A stretch of DNA of 64,000 bases from an uncultured Lachnospiraceae bacterium (GTDB lineage: Bacteria > Bacillota > Clostridia > Lachnospirales > Lachnospiraceae). The notes under the pieces were generated by a model, which worked only from the letters and a program-made list of their open reading frames with translations, was not told where the DNA came from and made no database searches. The position numbers and the translations under genes were made by a program. The first letter of the stretch is position 1. Every line of letters begins with the position of its first letter. The DNA lies in the NCBI GenBank assembly GCA_946557105.1, contig CAMNSZ010000003.1, positions 185,895 to 249,894 of the forward strand. Direction: 5' to 3'. Below, one piece after another: positions 1 to 9,396 of this stretch.

Positions 1-2
1 GT

Positions 3-452
3 AACGAGCAGCTTTCAGAGCTGATTGAGGAGGCAATAATCGAAAATAAAATGTCCGACCAGATAGAGCTGAGTTTTACTTCCCAGTATGTGCAGCTTAC
101 CATGAAAGGTGCGCTTTTGTTTGACTCGGGAAGCGCGCAGCTCAAGAAGGAGGCAGAGCAGATTTTAGATAAGGCTTCTGTGATATTGGAGCGATATGCT
201 CAGGGTACAATTGAGATAGAGGGGCACACGGACAATGTTCCGATTAACAGTGCACAATACGCCAGCAATGAAGAATTAAGCAGTGCCAGAGCATTGAGTG
301 TTTTTTATTACCTGTGTGAGAACAGCGTATTGGAGCCTGCAAATTTAAGGCATGCGGGAATGGGAGAAAGAGTGCCTATTGCAGACAACGCCACGCAGGA
401 GGGCAGAAGTAAAAACAGGAGAGTAGAAATCAGAATCTATAATCCCTCGTAG
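3..452 (+). CDS. motB: Flagellar motor protein MotB, C-terminal part (partial, starts before window)
   Basis: The reading frame is open from the first bases and ends at 452, so only about the last 149 residues are present. They form an OmpA/MotB-type peptidoglycan-binding domain, with the typical GHTDNVPI motif and the C-terminal RSKNRRVEIRI signature. MotB is the stator subunit that anchors the MotA/MotB proton (or sodium) channel to the cell wall around the flagellar motor. The missing N-terminus should carry the single membrane helix with the ion-binding aspartate. The position directly before fliL and fliM in a flagellar operon supports MotB over another OmpA-type protein. Confidence 0.88.
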   Translation, partial: NEQLSELIEEAIIENKMSDQIELSFTSQYVQLTMKGALLFDSGSAQLKKEAEQILDKASVILERYAQGTIEIEGHTDNVPINSAQYASNEELSSARALSVFYYLCENSVLEPANLRHAGMGERVPIADNATQEGRSKNRRVEIRIYNPS

Positions 453-497
453 GGGAAGGCTTTGAATGTCTGCTAAAACAAAAGGATGGGAGTAATT

Positions 498-1019
498 ATG
501 AAAAAAAATTTATTGACCGTACTCATACTTGCACTTTCAATTGTGAATATTGTATTGACAAGTATTATGATGTTCACCGTTATGGGAACCAATAAGAAAA
601 CTTCCCAGCTGGTAGGTAACATTGCTACCGTACTGAATCTGGAATTAAAACAGCCGGGAGAAGAGGAGATAGACGAACCGGTATCCATGGCGGATACGAA
701 GGTTTACAATCTGACAGGCGCTATGACGATTCCTTTGGCAGACGAAGGAGATCAGCATACATATCTTGTGTGTAATGTGGCGATATCAATGAATATCAAG
801 CATGATGATTATAAGACCTATGGCGAGACTATAGGAGAGAGGGAGAGCTTAATAAAGGACGCTATCACTTCCGTGGTGACAGAGCACACGGAGAGTGAGT
901 GCCGCAATAACCTTGATGGACTTAAGACAGAAATTTTGGAGGCAGTGCAGCAGCTGTTTGATTCCAAATTTATCTATAATGTGGCAATTAGTGATGTGAA
1001 GTTTGGCGGTGCTAAGTAG
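498..1019 (+). CDS. fliL: Flagellar basal body-associated protein FliL
   Basis: The product is about 173 residues, with one N-terminal membrane helix (about residues 4-24) and an extracytoplasmic domain, the size and layout of FliL. FliL surrounds or supports the stator and affects motor torque. An in-frame ATG lies at 486, but the GGAG-rich ribosome site at about 488-492 sits at the right distance only for the ATG at 498, which gives an MKKN start. It lies between motB and fliM as in other Firmicutes. FliL sequences are weakly conserved, so the call rests on topology and context. Confidence 0.78.
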   Translation: MKKNLLTVLILALSIVNIVLTSIMMFTVMGTNKKTSQLVGNIATVLNLELKQPGEEEIDEPVSMADTKVYNLTGAMTIPLADEGDQHTYLVCNVAISMNIKHDDYKTYGETIGERESLIKDAITSVVTEHTESECRNNLDGLKTEILEAVQQLFDSKFIYNVAISDVKFGGAK

Positions 1020-1113
1020 TGTATTGTCTTAGGACTGCATATAATATTGCAGCTTGACAGTAAAGAGCATATGGATTGACTAGAAAGAGTAAGGGCACAG
1101 GAGGTGAGAATTT

Positions 1114-2094
1114 GTGGGAGAGGTTCTTTCACAGAGTGAGATAGACAATCTGCTTGCGGCATTGTCCACCGGAGAACTGGACGCAGATCAAATGCAGGGC
1201 GAAGAAAAAAAGCAGGTTAGAAACTACGATTTCAGCCGCCCTACAAAGTTCTCAAAAGAGCACTTAAGAACGTTGGAAATCATGTTCGAGCATTATGGCA
1301 GATTGATTCAGACCAATCTTCCGGTCTATTTGAGGAAGAATGTGCAGGTTACGGTTGCCAGTTCCGAAACCGTGGCATTTAGTGAATTTACAAATGCGTT
1401 ATCCAATCCCGTTGTATTGGGGATAGTCAATTTTGCCCCCTTAAACGGTACGATTATTATAGATTTGGCGACAAACCTTGCTTATGCGATGTTGGACCGT
1501 ATGCTGGGAGGCAGCGGTATCCCGCTTGAGAAGAACAGGGATTTTTCCGAGATAGAGCTGACGATTATTCAAAAGATAATGATTATGATGACTCAGCTTT
1601 TGCGAGACCCGTGGAAGAATGTAATAGACATATCACCGGTTTTGGACAGGATTGAGACTAATTCGCAGTTTGCACAGGTGATTGCACCCAGCGATATGAT
1701 AGCAATTATTACTTTAAATTTGAAGGTGGGAGATGTAGAGGGATACGTCAATGTTTGTCTTCCGTTTTGTACATTGGAAGACGTTATGGATAAGCTCAAT
1801 ACAAGGTATTGGTTCTCTACAATGCAGAAGGAGAAGGATGAAAATTACGAGGATTACATTGAAGCATTAATTCGCAAAGTGGATATTCCTGTTAAGGCGG
1901 TACTGGGAACCAGTACTATTTCCGTTGAGGATTTCCTTAATCTGCAGGTAGGGGATTGCATCCGATTAGATTCTAAGGTGGATAATGACATGAATGTTTA
2001 TGTAGGCAATATTAGAAAGTTTACCGCTTTGCCCGGCGCCAATAAAGACTCTTATGCTGTCCGGATTACATCGGTACTAAGAGAGGAGGAGTAG
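1114..2094 (+). CDS. fliM: Flagellar motor switch protein FliM
   Basis: FliM is a C-ring protein that receives CheY-P and switches rotation direction. The 326-residue length is normal. The N-terminus holds the CheY-P binding motif LSQSEIDNLLAAL. The middle domain includes the conserved YDFSRPTKFSKEHLRTLE stretch and the GGSG loop, and the C-terminal region is a SpoA (FliN-like) domain. Translation starts at GTG 1114, with AGGAGGTGAG about seven bases upstream. The stop lies four bases before fliY, so the two are translationally close. The 94-base gap before it has a small hairpin (CTGCA/TGCAG near 1037-1054) and no convincing promoter. Confidence 0.96.
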   Translation: MGEVLSQSEIDNLLAALSTGELDADQMQGEEKKQVRNYDFSRPTKFSKEHLRTLEIMFEHYGRLIQTNLPVYLRKNVQVTVASSETVAFSEFTNALSNPVVLGIVNFAPLNGTIIIDLATNLAYAMLDRMLGGSGIPLEKNRDFSEIELTIIQKIMIMMTQLLRDPWKNVIDISPVLDRIETNSQFAQVIAPSDMIAIITLNLKVGDVEGYVNVCLPFCTLEDVMDKLNTRYWFSTMQKEKDENYEDYIEALIRKVDIPVKAVLGTSTISVEDFLNLQVGDCIRLDSKVDNDMNVYVGNIRKFTALPGANKDSYAVRITSVLREEE

Positions 2095-2098
2095 ATTT

Positions 2099-3445
2099 AT
2101 GGATGGAATGCTGTCTCAGGATGAGATAAACGCATTGCTGAATGGTATGGACTTGTCGGGTGAAGGAGCAGAGGGAGACAGTCAGGAGACTGCATCAACC
2201 TCGCAACCAACCCAGAATATGGCGGATAGCACCCCGAAGGGTTCCGGTTCGACAGAAGAAGGGCTTCTCTCAGACATTGAGAAGGATGCCATCGGTGAGG
2301 TCGCCAATATCAGCATGGGTTCTTCGGCGACAACATTATATTCACTTGTCAATAGGAAGGTTAATATCACAACTCCTGCCGTGGAGCTTGCCCGGTGGGA
2401 TACTCTTTTGGAGGAGTATGAAAGACCTTGCGTTTTCATTCAGATAAAATATACGCAGGGTTTGGACGGCACCAACATTCTGATTTTGAAGGAGCATGAC
2501 GTAAAAGTCATTACGGATTTGATGATGGGCGGTGACGGCACCAACACGGACGGGGAACTGGGAGAGCTTCATCTGAGTGCAATCTCGGAGGCGATGAACC
2601 AAATGATGGGTTCAGCGGCGACTTCCCTTTCCACAATGCTAAAAATGATGATAGATATCAGCCCGCCGGACGCTTCATTACTTGATTTGGCGCAATATAA
2701 ATCAGGAGAGGAAATTTCCCCGTTTTTGGGAGGTACTTTTGTTAAGATAGCCTTCCGTATGCAGATTGATGATTTAGTGGACAGCTCGATCATGCAGTTG
2801 TATCCTATCGAATTTGCCAAAAAACTGGTTGATACCTTTATCAGCACCCAAACGGGCGATGTGCCCGAACCGGCACCGACACCGAATCCTGCACAGCCGC
2901 CTGCACAGGATTCGTCCATGAATCAGATGGGAATGGGTCAGTCGGACATGAACGGAATGGGGATGAATCAGATGGGAATGAATCCTATGATGAATCAAAT
3001 GGGAATGAACCCTATGATGAATCAAATGGGAATGAATCCCATGATGAACCAGATGGGAATGAATCCTATGATGAATCAAATGGGAATGAACCCCATGATG
3101 AATCAAATGGGAATGGAACAGATGAACATGCAGAATGTAAATGTCCAGCCTGCGCAATTCCAAAGCTTTTCAGGGAATGTCAACAATATTCCGGGTCAGG
3201 AAAATATAGGGCTGATTATCGATGTTCCGTTGGAGGTTACCGTTGAGCTTGGAAGAACCACCAAATCCATTTCCGAAATCCTTAACTTTGCACCGGGTAC
3301 GATTATTGAGTTGGAACGTATTGCAGGTGAGCCAATAGATGTTCTGGTGAATGGAAAATTTGTTGCAAAGGGTGAGGTGGTGGTCATCGACGAAGAGAGC
3401 TACGGTATCAGAGTGACAGAAATAATCAACAATAAAGTGCAATAA
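2099..3445 (+). CDS. fliY: Flagellar switch protein and CheY-P phosphatase FliY (FliN-type)
   Basis: The protein has 448 residues. It opens with a FliM-like CheY-P binding motif (LSQDEINALLNGM). A CheC-like domain with two intact phosphatase motifs of the form D/S-xxx-E-xx-N follows (DAIGEVAN and SAISEAMN), then a long linker and a C-terminal SpoA/FliN domain from about residue 365. FliY both builds the C-ring and dephosphorylates CheY-P. The linker is unusual: residues about 289-339 are five copies plus one partial copy of MNQMGMNPM, encoded by 27-bp tandem repeats. The start at 2099 has GAGGAGG upstream; a second ATG at 2108 is possible. Confidence 0.95.
   Translation: MDGMLSQDEINALLNGMDLSGEGAEGDSQETASTSQPTQNMADSTPKGSGSTEEGLLSDIEKDAIGEVANISMGSSATTLYSLVNRKVNITTPAVELARWDTLLEEYERPCVFIQIKYTQGLDGTNILILKEHDVKVITDLMMGGDGTNTDGELGELHLSAISEAMNQMMGSAATSLSTMLKMMIDISPPDASLLDLAQYKSGEEISPFLGGTFVKIAFRMQIDDLVDSSIMQLYPIEFAKKLVDTFISTQTGDVPEPAPTPNPAQPPAQDSSMNQMGMGQSDMNGMGMNQMGMNPMMNQMGMNPMMNQMGMNPMMNQMGMNPMMNQMGMNPMMNQMGMEQMNMQNVNVQPAQFQSFSGNVNNIPGQENIGLIIDVPLEVTVELGRTTKSISEILNFAPGTIIELERIAGEPIDVLVNGKFVAKGEVVVIDEESYGIRVTEIINNKVQ
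2963..3115 (+). repeat. 27-bp tandem repeat inside fliY (5 full units plus 18 bp)
   Basis: Units run 2963-2989, 2990-3016, 3017-3043, 3044-3070 and 3071-3097, with a partial unit 3098-3115. Each encodes MNQMGMNPM. Units differ only at synonymous wobble positions (AAT/AAC, CAA/CAG, CCT/CCC). The 27-bp period keeps the frame, so copy-number change would lengthen or shorten the linker without breaking the gene. Confidence 0.97.
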
Positions 3446-3494
3446 ATAAATAAAAAAAGAAAATGCCTAATATGATAGGATGGAGGATTAAAAT

Positions 3495-3857
3495 ATGGCA
3501 AAAAATATTTTGATTTGTGATGATGCAGCGTTTATGAGAATGATGATTAAGGACATTCTGACCAAAAACGGTTATAATGTTGCAGGTGAGGCTGAAAACG
3601 GTCAAAAAGCTGTCGAAAAGTATAAGGAAGTAAGTCCGGACTTAGTACTAATGGATATTACCATGCCTGAGATGGACGGTATTCAGGCATTGAAGGAAAT
3701 TAAAAAAATGGACAGCGGGGCTCTTGTGATTATGTGTTCCGCAATGGGTCAGCAGGCGATGGTTATTGAATCCATTCAGGCAGGTGCAAAGGACTTTATT
3801 GTAAAGCCTTTTCAGGCAGAACGTGTTATTGAGGCGGTAAAGAAGGTTGTGGGATAA
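3495..3857 (+). CDS. cheY: Chemotaxis response regulator CheY
   Basis: This is a single 120-residue receiver domain with no output domain. Acidic pocket D9/D10, phospho-acceptor D54 (LVLMDITMPEMDG), S82 in the switch threonine/serine position and K104 (VKPF) are all present. Phosphorylated by CheA, it binds the N-termini of FliM and FliY; FliY and CheC in this operon would dephosphorylate it. Location between fliY and fliO is the normal Firmicutes arrangement. Its stop overlaps the fliO start (TAATG). Confidence 0.95.
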   Translation: MAKNILICDDAAFMRMMIKDILTKNGYNVAGEAENGQKAVEKYKEVSPDLVLMDITMPEMDGIQALKEIKKMDSGALVIMCSAMGQQAMVIESIQAGAKDFIVKPFQAERVIEAVKKVVG

Positions 3858-4228
3858 TGGCTGTACTGTTGACAGGCAGGAGCAATAGCTACGCACAGCT
3901 AATCACTGTGTTGGTGGTATTTGTAGCAGTGCTTGGAGTAACGGCATGGACGACCCGTTGGATTGCCAATTATCAGAAGAAGCAGACAGTAAACTGTAAT
4001 ATCCAACTGATTGAGGCTGCTCGTCTAAACAATAATAAATATATTCAAATTGTGCGGGTAGGCGAGACTTATATAGCGATTGCCGTTTGTAAGGATACGG
4101 TGACAATGCTGGGTGAAATTCCCGTCGATCAGTTAAAGGAGCCTCCCGAGTACAAGGGAGGGCAGTTTAAGGAGTTGTTTGAGAATGCCGTCAGAAAACA
4201 TAAAAGTCAGGACTCGCCAAAGGAATAG
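3857..4228 (+). CDS. fliO: Flagellar biosynthesis protein FliO
   Basis: The 123-residue protein has one membrane helix (about residues 12-32) followed by a small cytoplasmic domain, matching the FliO family. FliO is an accessory factor that helps the FliP ring of the export gate assemble. The ATG overlaps the cheY stop by one base and the stop directly abuts the fliP start, indicating coupled translation. Sequence conservation of FliO is low; the position between cheY and fliP makes the call. Confidence 0.82.
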   Translation: MAVLLTGRSNSYAQLITVLVVFVAVLGVTAWTTRWIANYQKKQTVNCNIQLIEAARLNNNKYIQIVRVGETYIAIAVCKDTVTMLGEIPVDQLKEPPEYKGGQFKELFENAVRKHKSQDSPKE

Positions 4229-5101
4229 ATGATATACATGACAAAAAGGTTATTTACTGGAAAACAGATAATATTGATAATATGCCTGCTGGTTACGGTA
4301 GGCATATTGTGTATTTTTAAACCGATTTTAGCACATGCAACGGAGAATCACCTGACCGGGGAGAGAGATGTCTCCACGGTAATCAATCCGCCGGGAACGG
4401 CGCAGACGCCAGAGGAGCTGCATGGGCTGAACACGGAGAACATTCTGACGCTTACTTATGGTGAGGGCAACGGGCAGCTAAATGGAACACTTAGGATATT
4501 GATTACCTTAACACTGATTGCTTTGGCGCCTACACTTATAATCATGATGACGTCTTTTACCCGTATTATTATCGTGCTGCATTTCACACGTTCGGCACTG
4601 GGGACACAGACGGCGCCGCCAAATCAGATATTGATAGGGTTAGCGCTGATATTGACGTTTTTTATTATGGAGCCCACAATAACCCGCATTAATGAGGAGG
4701 CTATTGTTCCTTTTCAGGAGGGCGTCATTGAGCAGGAGGAAGCGTTTGAGAAAGGAATACTGCCTTTAAGGGAGTTTATGTATCCTCATACTCAGTTAAA
4801 GGATGTGGAGCTTTTCATGAACATTGCCGGAAGGGAATGGGATGGAGACATTGAAAATATTCCCAATTCGGTTTTGGTTCCGAGCTTTATGATTAGTGAA
4901 CTGCGAAAAGCATTTTGGATCGGCTTCCTGATTTACATACCTTTTATCGTAGTGGATATGGTTGTGGCATCCACGCTGATGAGTATGGGTATGATGATGC
5001 TGCCGCCCACAACGATATCCATGCCCTTTAAGATATTGTTGTTTGTTATTGCCGATGGATGGAGCCTGATAATAGGGAGTCTTGTACAGACCTTTTACTG
5101 A
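4229..5101 (+). CDS. fliP: Flagellar type III export gate protein FliP
   Basis: FliP is the core of the export gate. The 290-residue protein has an N-terminal hydrophobic signal segment (about residues 13-35). The hallmark helix region RIIIVLHFTRSALGTQTAPP with the following ILIGLALILTFFIMEP segment comes next, and C-terminal helices with MSMGMMMLPP follow. The ATG at 4229 follows AAGGA with five bases; an in-frame ATG at 4238 is less well placed. It forms a contiguous export-gate block with fliO, fliQ, fliR, flhB and flhA. Confidence 0.96.
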   Translation: MIYMTKRLFTGKQIILIICLLVTVGILCIFKPILAHATENHLTGERDVSTVINPPGTAQTPEELHGLNTENILTLTYGEGNGQLNGTLRILITLTLIALAPTLIIMMTSFTRIIIVLHFTRSALGTQTAPPNQILIGLALILTFFIMEPTITRINEEAIVPFQEGVIEQEEAFEKGILPLREFMYPHTQLKDVELFMNIAGREWDGDIENIPNSVLVPSFMISELRKAFWIGFLIYIPFIVVDMVVASTLMSMGMMMLPPTTISMPFKILLFVIADGWSLIIGSLVQTFY

Positions 5102-5127
5102 CGGCCGGGTAGGGAGGAAGGATTAAA

Positions 5128-5400
5128 ATGACGATAGATGCGGTTGTAGATATTGCCAATAATGCATTATATTTAATTATTAAGGTGTCTCTGCCCATTC
5201 TTTTGGTTTCGTTGATTATTGGTTTGATTATCAGTATTTTTCAGACGGTTACTTCAATTCAGGAACAGACGCTGACCTTTGTTCCTAAAATTGTGGGAGT
5301 TTTTTTGGGATTGATGCTGTTAGGCGGCTGGATGCTGCAGAATATGGCAGAGTTTACCAATGAGCTTTGGTCCAGCTTTAGTTTGTATATAAACAGGTAA
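5128..5400 (+). CDS. fliQ: Flagellar type III export gate protein FliQ
   Basis: The 90-residue protein with two membrane helices has the classic FliQ segment LIIGLIISIFQTVTSIQEQTLTFVPKI. FliQ packs around FliP and FliR in the export gate. A GGGAGGAAGG ribosome site lies just upstream of the ATG. It sits between fliP and fliR. Confidence 0.96.
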   Translation: MTIDAVVDIANNALYLIIKVSLPILLVSLIIGLIISIFQTVTSIQEQTLTFVPKIVGVFLGLMLLGGWMLQNMAEFTNELWSSFSLYINR

Positions 5401-5414
5401 CGGGAGCGGTCCGC

Positions 5415-6197
5415 ATGATAAATTTTTCTTTTTCAATTTATGATTTAGAATATTTTTTGCTGATTTTAACCAGAGTTTCCTGTTTTGTATATATTGCGCC
5501 GTTTTTCGGTATGAGCAATACACCCGCAAGAATCAAGATAGGTATCAGTTTTTTTACATCAATGCTGTTATATCAGGTGTTGACTCCCGCCCCTGCTATC
5601 GTTTATGATACAGTTATGGAATATGCGCTGATTATACTGAGAGAGGCGATTACAGGGCTGTTGGTAGGATTTGGGGCGAATATTTGCTTGAGTATCGTGA
5701 ATTTTGCCGGTTCCATAGCGGATATGGAGACAGGGTTGTCAATGGTGACGATATTTGATCCTGCCACTAAAGAGAGCACCAGTATTACAGGTGCCTTTTA
5801 TCAGTACGTGATAATGCTTATGATGGTTGCCACAGGTATGTATCAGTATTTGTTGGGAGCGCTTGCCGATACTTTTACCCTGATTCCTGTAAACGGCGCG
5901 GTGTTTCATGGGGAATCCCTGCTTAATTCGCTGATGATCTTTTTAAGCGATTACATTATTATAGGTTTCCGTATTATACTGCCGATTTTCTGTGTAATGC
6001 TTCTCCTGAACGCTATACTGGGTGTGCTTGCCAAGGTGTCGCCGCAGATGAACATGTTTGCGGTGGGTATGCAGCTGAAAATTATAGTGGGCTTAACGGT
6101 GTTGTTTTTGGTAACGGGCATGCTGCCCGGCGCAGCTGATTTTGTATTTCAGGAAATGAAAAAGGTGATAGTTTCTTTTGTGGGAGGCATGATGTGA
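5415..6197 (+). CDS. fliR: Flagellar type III export gate protein FliR
   Basis: The 260-residue polytopic protein has the FliR pattern of hydrophobic segments, including RVSCFVYIAPFFG near the N-terminus and the REAITGLLVGFGANICLS region. It completes the FliPQR gate complex in the inner membrane. The stop TGA at 6195-6197 overlaps the GTG start of flhB, so the two are translationally coupled. Confidence 0.95.
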   Translation: MINFSFSIYDLEYFLLILTRVSCFVYIAPFFGMSNTPARIKIGISFFTSMLLYQVLTPAPAIVYDTVMEYALIILREAITGLLVGFGANICLSIVNFAGSIADMETGLSMVTIFDPATKESTSITGAFYQYVIMLMMVATGMYQYLLGALADTFTLIPVNGAVFHGESLLNSLMIFLSDYIIIGFRIILPIFCVMLLLNAILGVLAKVSPQMNMFAVGMQLKIIVGLTVLFLVTGMLPGAADFVFQEMKKVIVSFVGGMM

Positions 6198-7306
6198 TAC
6201 TCGAGTATAATCTGCAGTTTTTTGCCAAGGAAGGACAAGGCGGAGAGAAAACAGAACCGGCAACCGAAAAGAAGCTGCAAGACGCAAGAAAAGAAGGGCA
6301 GGTGGCAAAAAGCCGTGAGATAGGCAACGGCTTAGGGCTATTGGCGCTGTTTTTGGTATTGAAGTTCTGGGTGGGAAATATGGGAGTGCAGCTTCTGTCC
6401 ATGTTTAGCAATGTGTACAACAGGATACCCGAGACGGTCACCTTTTGGCATGGTTTTATGCCCACTAACGATATCAGAATTGTCTTTCAGGATATGATGC
6501 TCAATATCATCATTATAATATTACCGATTTTACTGGTAGGCTTTGTAATAGCGTTTGTAAGCGATGTGGCGCAGGTAGGGTGGAAGCCTACGGGCAAGCC
6601 CATGCAGCCTAAATTAAGCAAGATAAATCCCCTTTCGGGCTTTAAAAAGATATTTTCCGTGAATGCGTTGGTTGAGCTGGTTAAGTCTCTTGCCAAGATC
6701 GGATTGATCTTATATATTTGCTATGGATATTTAGAGGACAAATGGGAGCTTTTATATGTGCTTTATAATATGCCGCTGCTTCAGGCACTGCAGCTTGCGG
6801 CGGAGACGGTGACCGATTTAGGGATTAGGATAGCGGCTGTCTATATGATTATTGCCCTTGCTGATTATGTATATCAAAGGGTAAAGTTCAGTAACGATAT
6901 GAAAATGACAAAGCAGGAAATAAAAGAAGAGTATAAACAGCAGGATGGAGACCCTCAGATAAAGGGCAAAATTCGTCAAAGGATGAGAGAGGTTTCGCAG
7001 CGCCGTATGATGCAGGAGCTGCCGAAGGCCGATGTGGTAATCACCAATCCTACCCATTATGCAGTTGCGATAAAATATGCTCCCGAGGAGGCGGACGCCC
7101 CTATCGTAGTAGCAAAGGGGGAGGAGTATCTTGCAGCTCGTATTAAAGAGGTTGCAAAGGAAAATAACATAGAGATAGTAGAAAATAAGCCGCTGGCGCG
7201 GATGCTTTATGCCAATGTGGACGTAGGGCAGGCAGTGCCGCCAGAGCTGTATCAGGCGGTAGCGGAGGTGTTGGCGTTTGTATATCATCTTCAGGGAAAG
7301 ATTTAA
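6194..7306 (+). CDS. flhB: Flagellar export substrate-specificity switch FlhB
   Basis: The 370-residue protein has an N-terminal KTEPATEKKLQDARKEGQVAKS motif, four membrane helices and a cytoplasmic C-domain. The autocleavage motif NPTH at residues 285-288 is intact. Cleavage between N and P switches export from hook to filament substrates. Translation begins at GTG 6194, overlapping the end of fliR; no better start lies downstream before conserved sequence. Confidence 0.96.
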   Translation: MILEYNLQFFAKEGQGGEKTEPATEKKLQDARKEGQVAKSREIGNGLGLLALFLVLKFWVGNMGVQLLSMFSNVYNRIPETVTFWHGFMPTNDIRIVFQDMMLNIIIIILPILLVGFVIAFVSDVAQVGWKPTGKPMQPKLSKINPLSGFKKIFSVNALVELVKSLAKIGLILYICYGYLEDKWELLYVLYNMPLLQALQLAAETVTDLGIRIAAVYMIIALADYVYQRVKFSNDMKMTKQEIKEEYKQQDGDPQIKGKIRQRMREVSQRRMMQELPKADVVITNPTHYAVAIKYAPEEADAPIVVAKGEEYLAARIKEVAKENNIEIVENKPLARMLYANVDVGQAVPPELYQAVAEVLAFVYHLQGKI

Positions 7307-7353
7307 GAAAGCAGTTAAAATCAAGAGAATGATTAGGAAAGGAGGTACGGAAT

Positions 7354-9396
7354 ATGAACAGTAGATTGGCAAAAACGGATACCATGGTGGCGATTTATAT
7401 TCTTGTGGCTTTTCTCATGCTGATAGTGCCTCTTCCCGCGGGAGTCTTGGATGTATTTATGGCTTTTAACATCGCCGTTTCCTTTACCATTCTGTTTGTG
7501 TGTATGTTTTCCAAGGAAGTGCTGGATTTGTCTTATTTCCCCACAATCCTGCTGTTTACCACGATTTTCAGAATTGCAATGAACGTATCTTCTACCAGAC
7601 TTATCCTGACTACCGGAACTTCCGGTAACGTGGTTCGTACCTTTGGACAGTTTGTCGGCGGCGGAAATATGATTGTCGGTGCAATTATTTTCATTATTCT
7701 TATATTGATACAGTTTCTGGTAATCAATAAGGGCTCCGAGCGTGTGGCTGAGGTAACGGCAAGATTCACATTGGACGCTATGCCCGGTAAACAGATGGCT
7801 ATTGACGCCGACTTAAATACGGGCGCCATTGATGATAAGGAGGCAAAGGCGAGGAGAGACAAGATTCAGCTGGAGTCCAGCTTCTTCGGTTCCATGGACG
7901 GTGCCGTAAAGTATGTTAAGGGAGACGCCATTGCGGGTCTTTTGCTTACGGTTATCAATCTTGCCGGCGGTATTGCTTTAGGTACAATGGATGGCATGGA
8001 AATATCGGCAGCGCTTAATAATTACGGTCTGCTTACCATCGGTGACGGACTGGTGAGCCAGATTCCTTCTCTATTGATATCTCTTTCAACAGGTATTCTG
8101 GTCACCAAGGGGGGAAAGGAATCGGAGTTCGGACCGGCAATCATCAAGCAGCTGTTTGGGGTGCCGAAGGTAATGTACCTTGTTGGCGCGACTCTTGCCT
8201 TTTTGGGAGTGGTAACCGAGCTGAACACCATTTTATTTGTGGGAATGGGAATGGTCTTTGTTGTCGGGGGAAGGATGATAGCCGGCAATCTGGAGACTGC
8301 AAGTATAGAGCAGGAGGTTGACAGCGAGGAGGCTGCGGCGGAAGAGATACGCCAGCCCGAGAATGTCAATAGCCTTTTGCAAGTGGATCCGATAGAGATG
8401 GAATTCGGTTATGGTATTATTCCCCTTGCAGATGTGAATCAGGGAGGAGATTTGCTGGATCGTGTAGTTATGATACGAAGGCAGATTGCCTTGGAATTAG
8501 GTACGGTGGTTCCTATTATCCGACTGCGTGATAACATTCAGTTGAATCCCAATCAATATATTATTAAGATTAAGGGAATTCAGGTCAGTGAGGGCGAGAT
8601 TCTTTTTGACCATTATATGGCGATGAACCCCGGTTATGTGGAGGAAGAGATATCCGGTATTCCCACCTTTGAGCCTTCCTTCCATTTGCCTGCCCTGTGG
8701 ATTACGGAGGGGCAGAGGGAGCGTGCGGAGAGCTTGGGATATACGGTAGTAGACCCCCCTTCCATTATAGCAACTCATTTGACCGAGATTATCAGGCAGT
8801 ATATAGCTGAGCTTTTGACCCGTCAGGATGTGCAAAATCTGGTAAATAACATGAAGGAGACAAATCCTTCCCTTGTGGAGGAACTTGTGCCCAAGCTGTT
8901 AGGGCTTGGTGAGATTCAAAAGGTATTGCAGAATCTGCTCAGTGAAGGTATATCCATAAGGGATTTACTGACAATTATGGAAACTCTGGCGGATTATGCC
9001 CCCACTACACGAGATACAGATATATTAACGGAATATGTGCGTCAGAGTCTAAAGCGCGCTATTTCCACCAAGTATTTTCCTTCCCATGAGACTACCAGTG
9101 TTGTGACTCTTGACCCTAAGGTGGAGCAGGAGATAATGGGGAGTGTAAAACAGACGGAGACAGGTGCATTTTTGAATCTTGATCCTTCCAGATCAAGGGC
9201 TATTATAGATTCCGTGGGCAGTGAGGTTAAAAAGCTGGAGAATCTGGGAAAGAACCCGATTATTATTACCTCGCCGATTGTGCGTGTGTATTTTAAGAGA
9301 TTGACAGAGGATTATTATAAGGATTTGGTGGTAGTGTCCTACAATGAAGTGGAATCTAATGTAGAATTACAATCGGTAGGGATGGTGACAGCATAA
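7354..9396 (+). CDS. flhA: Flagellar type III export protein FlhA
   Basis: The 680-residue protein has an N-terminal block of eight predicted membrane helices, including the conserved FHIPEP-family region (TARFTLDAMPGKQMAIDADLNTG), and a large cytoplasmic C-terminal domain (from about residue 330). FlhA forms the nonameric ring that docks chaperone-substrate complexes and couples proton flow to export. The ribosome site is AAAGGAGGT. The stop overlaps the flhF ATG. Confidence 0.97.
   Translation: MNSRLAKTDTMVAIYILVAFLMLIVPLPAGVLDVFMAFNIAVSFTILFVCMFSKEVLDLSYFPTILLFTTIFRIAMNVSSTRLILTTGTSGNVVRTFGQFVGGGNMIVGAIIFIILILIQFLVINKGSERVAEVTARFTLDAMPGKQMAIDADLNTGAIDDKEAKARRDKIQLESSFFGSMDGAVKYVKGDAIAGLLLTVINLAGGIALGTMDGMEISAALNNYGLLTIGDGLVSQIPSLLISLSTGILVTKGGKESEFGPAIIKQLFGVPKVMYLVGATLAFLGVVTELNTILFVGMGMVFVVGGRMIAGNLETASIEQEVDSEEAAAEEIRQPENVNSLLQVDPIEMEFGYGIIPLADVNQGGDLLDRVVMIRRQIALELGTVVPIIRLRDNIQLNPNQYIIKIKGIQVSEGEILFDHYMAMNPGYVEEEISGIPTFEPSFHLPALWITEGQRERAESLGYTVVDPPSIIATHLTEIIRQYIAELLTRQDVQNLVNNMKETNPSLVEELVPKLLGLGEIQKVLQNLLSEGISIRDLLTIMETLADYAPTTRDTDILTEYVRQSLKRAISTKYFPSHETTSVVTLDPKVEQEIMGSVKQTETGAFLNLDPSRSRAIIDSVGSEVKKLENLGKNPIIITSPIVRVYFKRLTEDYYKDLVVVSYNEVESNVELQSVGMVTA

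Noticed and set aside
1020..1113. Possible promoter before fliM (TATAAT at about 1040 and TTGACA at about 1054)
   Set aside because: Neither box has a partner at the right distance; the gap is more likely just a spacer inside the operon.
2774..3163. 129-residue His/Leu-rich open frame on the minus strand
   Set aside because: It is the mirror of the fliY tandem repeat; the repeated HLIHH pattern is the reverse of the MNQMG codons, and it has no ribosome site.
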